This document shows positions 61,990 to 64,000 of a stretch of DNA of 64,000 nucleotides, one piece after another (the stretch's first letter is position 1; the number at the start of each line of letters is the position of its first letter). The DNA is from Loxodes magnus. Taxonomy: Eukaryota > Ciliophora > Karyorelictea > Loxodida > Loxodidae. The position numbers were made by a program, and so were the translations under genes. The notes below the pieces were generated by a model. That model was given only the letters and a program-made list of their open reading frames with translations. It did not search any database and was not told the origin of the DNA. The stretch lies in contig CAMPDV010002113.1 in assembly GCA_946699065.1 (NCBI GenBank), positions 1 through 64,000 of the forward strand, in the 5' to 3' direction.

Positions 61990-64000
61990 GACTTAAAGCT
62001 CGAAATTTTTTCTAGACCCTTTTAAATAAAATACTTCATTATTAAATCTTATATACCTCAAAAATATTTCTAGACCCTTTTAAATGAAACACTTCTTCGT
62101 AATATCTTAAATACCTCAAAAATATTTCTAGACCCTTTTAAATGAAACACTTCTTTATTAAATCTTATATACCTCAAAAATATTTCTAGACCCTTTTAAA
62201 TGAAACACTTCTTTATTAAATCTTATATACCTCAAAAATATTTCTAGACCCTTTTAAATAAAATAACTTCTTTATTAAATCTTATATACCTCAAAAATAT
62301 TTCTAGACCCTTTTAAATGAAATACTTCTTTATTAAATCTTATATACCTCAAAAATATTTCTAGACCCTTTTAAATAAAATAACTTCTTTATTAAATCTT
62401 ATATACCTCAAAAATATTTCTAGACCCTTTTAAATGAAATACTTCTTTATTAAATCTTATATACCTCAAAAATATTTCTAGACCCTTTTAAATGAAACAC
62501 TTCTTTATTAAATCTTATATACCTCAAAAATATTTCTAGACCCTTTTAAATAAAATAACTTCTTTATTAAATCTTATATACCTCAAAAATATTTCTAGAC
62601 CCTTTTAAATAAAATAACTTCTTTATTAAATCTTATATACCTCAAAAATATTTCTAGACCCTTTTAAATGAAATACTTCTTTATTAAATCTTATATACCT
62701 CAAAAATATTTCTAGACCCTTTTAAATAAAATAACTTCTTTATTAAATCTTATATACCTCAAAAATATTTCTAGACCCTTTTAAATGAAATACTTCTTTA
62801 TTAAATCTTATATACCTCAAAAATATTTCTAGACCCTTTTAAATGAAACACTTCTTTATTAAATCTTATATATCTCAAAAAATATTTCTAGACCCTTTTA
62901 AATGAAACACTTCTTTATTAAATCTTATATACCTCAAAAATATTTCTAGACCCTTTTAAATAAAATACTTCTTTATTAAATCTTATATACCTCAAAAATA
63001 TTTCTAGACCCTTTTAAATGAAATAACTTCTTCGTAATATCTTATATACCTCAAAAATATTTCTAGACCCTTTTAAATAAAATAACTTCTTCGTAATATC
63101 TTAAATACCTCAAAAATATTTCTAGACCCTTTTAAATGAAACACTTCTTTATTAAATCTTATATACCTCAAAAATATTTCTAGACCCTTTTAAATAAAAT
63201 AACTTCTTTATTAAATCTTATATACCTCAAAAATATTTCTAGACCCTTTTAAATAAAATAACTTCTTCGTAATATCTTATATACCTCAAAAATATTTCTA
63301 GACCCTTTTAAATGAAATAACTTCTTCGTAATATCTTATATACCTCAAAAATATTTCTAGACCCTTTTAAATAAAATAACTTCTTTATTAAATCTTATAT
63401 ACCTCAAAAATATTTCTAGACCCTTTTAAATAAAATAACTTCTTTATTAAATCTTATATACCTCAAAAATATTTCTAGACCCTTTTAAATGAAACACTTC
63501 TTTATTAAATCTTATATACCTCAAAAATATTTCTAGACCCTTTTAAATGAAATAACTTCTTCGTAATATCTTATATACCTCAAAAATATTTCTAGACCCT
63601 TTTAAATAAAATAACTTCTTCGTAATATCTTATATACCTCAAAAATATTTCTAGACCCTTTTAAATGAAACACTTCTTTATTAAATCTTATATACCTCAA
63701 AAATATTTCTAGACCCTTTTAAATGAAACACTTCTTTATTAAATCTTATATACCTCAAAAATATTTCTAGACCCTTTTAAATGAAACACTTCTTTATTAA
63801 ATCTTATAACCTCAAAAATATTTCTAGACCCTTTTAAATAAAATAACTTCTTTATTAAATCTTATATACCTCAAAAATATTTCTAGACCCTTTTAAATGA
63901 AACACTTCTTTATTAAATCTTATATACCTCAAAAATATTTCTAGACCCTTTTAAATGAAACACTTCTTTATTAAATCTTATAACCTCAAAAATATTTCTA
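61990..64000. repeat. Satellite array, 54-58 bp units (right block)
   Basis: Same unit as the left block and in the same orientation, about 35 copies by length, reaching the window end. The first unit starts part-way through the core after AT-rich DNA (AGCTCGAAATTTTTTCTAGACC). The long linker (CTTTATTAAATCTTATATAC) dominates. AAAATAACTTC is common here but rare in the left block, a block-specific variant. Confidence 0.98.

Overview
The window reads as nuclear DNA of a ciliate with a reassigned genetic code. The sequence is very AT-rich. The clearest host gene (UDP-GlcNAc 2-epimerase fused to a glycosyltransferase, 44019-46400) is intact only if TAA and TAG are read as glutamine and TGA ends it. 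Elsewhere TGA sits at family-invariant tryptophans: the WD dipeptide of WD40 repeats, the Trp of pentapeptide repeats, and at least nine Trp columns shared by two diverged retroelements. UAA/UAG = Gln with UGA = Trp or stop is the code of karyorelict ciliates (NCBI table 27); the Condylostoma code is close. A karyorelict such as Loxodes is my inference; no rRNA or other marker is present to confirm it.

Layout. 1-8040: satellite array of 54-58 bp units. 8290-10333: a 12-bp repeat, then a TKL-type kinase fused to a seven-repeat WD40 propeller (minus). 10.3-21.6 kb: AT-rich DNA with weak coding candidates and one stray WD40 fragment. 21.66-25.81 kb: non-LTR retroelement 1 (plus). 27.97-29.76 kb: broken NACHT-pentapeptide-WD40 gene (minus). 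37.34-39.16 kb: a second copy lacking its NTPase half (minus). 44.02-46.40 kb: the epimerase-glycosyltransferase. 47.04-52.24 kb: retroelement 2, minus, related to element 1. 52.3-53.9 kb: a possible Skp1-like fragment and a coiled-coil/zinc-knuckle ORF. 54.7-55.2 kb: a GC-richer island with a tandem pair of structured elements. 55.2-58.3 kb: gene-poor AT desert. 58.3-59.4 kb: 94/100-bp minisatellite. 59.8-61.8 kb: a second GC-richer island, a dispersed motif family and a 22-bp repeat. 61.99-64.0 kb: the same satellite as at the left edge, same orientation.

The genes do not form a pathway. The theme is multidomain WD40 proteins (kinase and NACHT types), a sugar-nucleotide enzyme and decaying retroelements between two satellite blocks. 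Because no codon is an unconditional stop in this code, almost every frame looks open and translations of plain AT-rich DNA look deceptively protein-like. I therefore rely on family motifs, agreement between copies and TGA placement, and mark the rest as unresolved.
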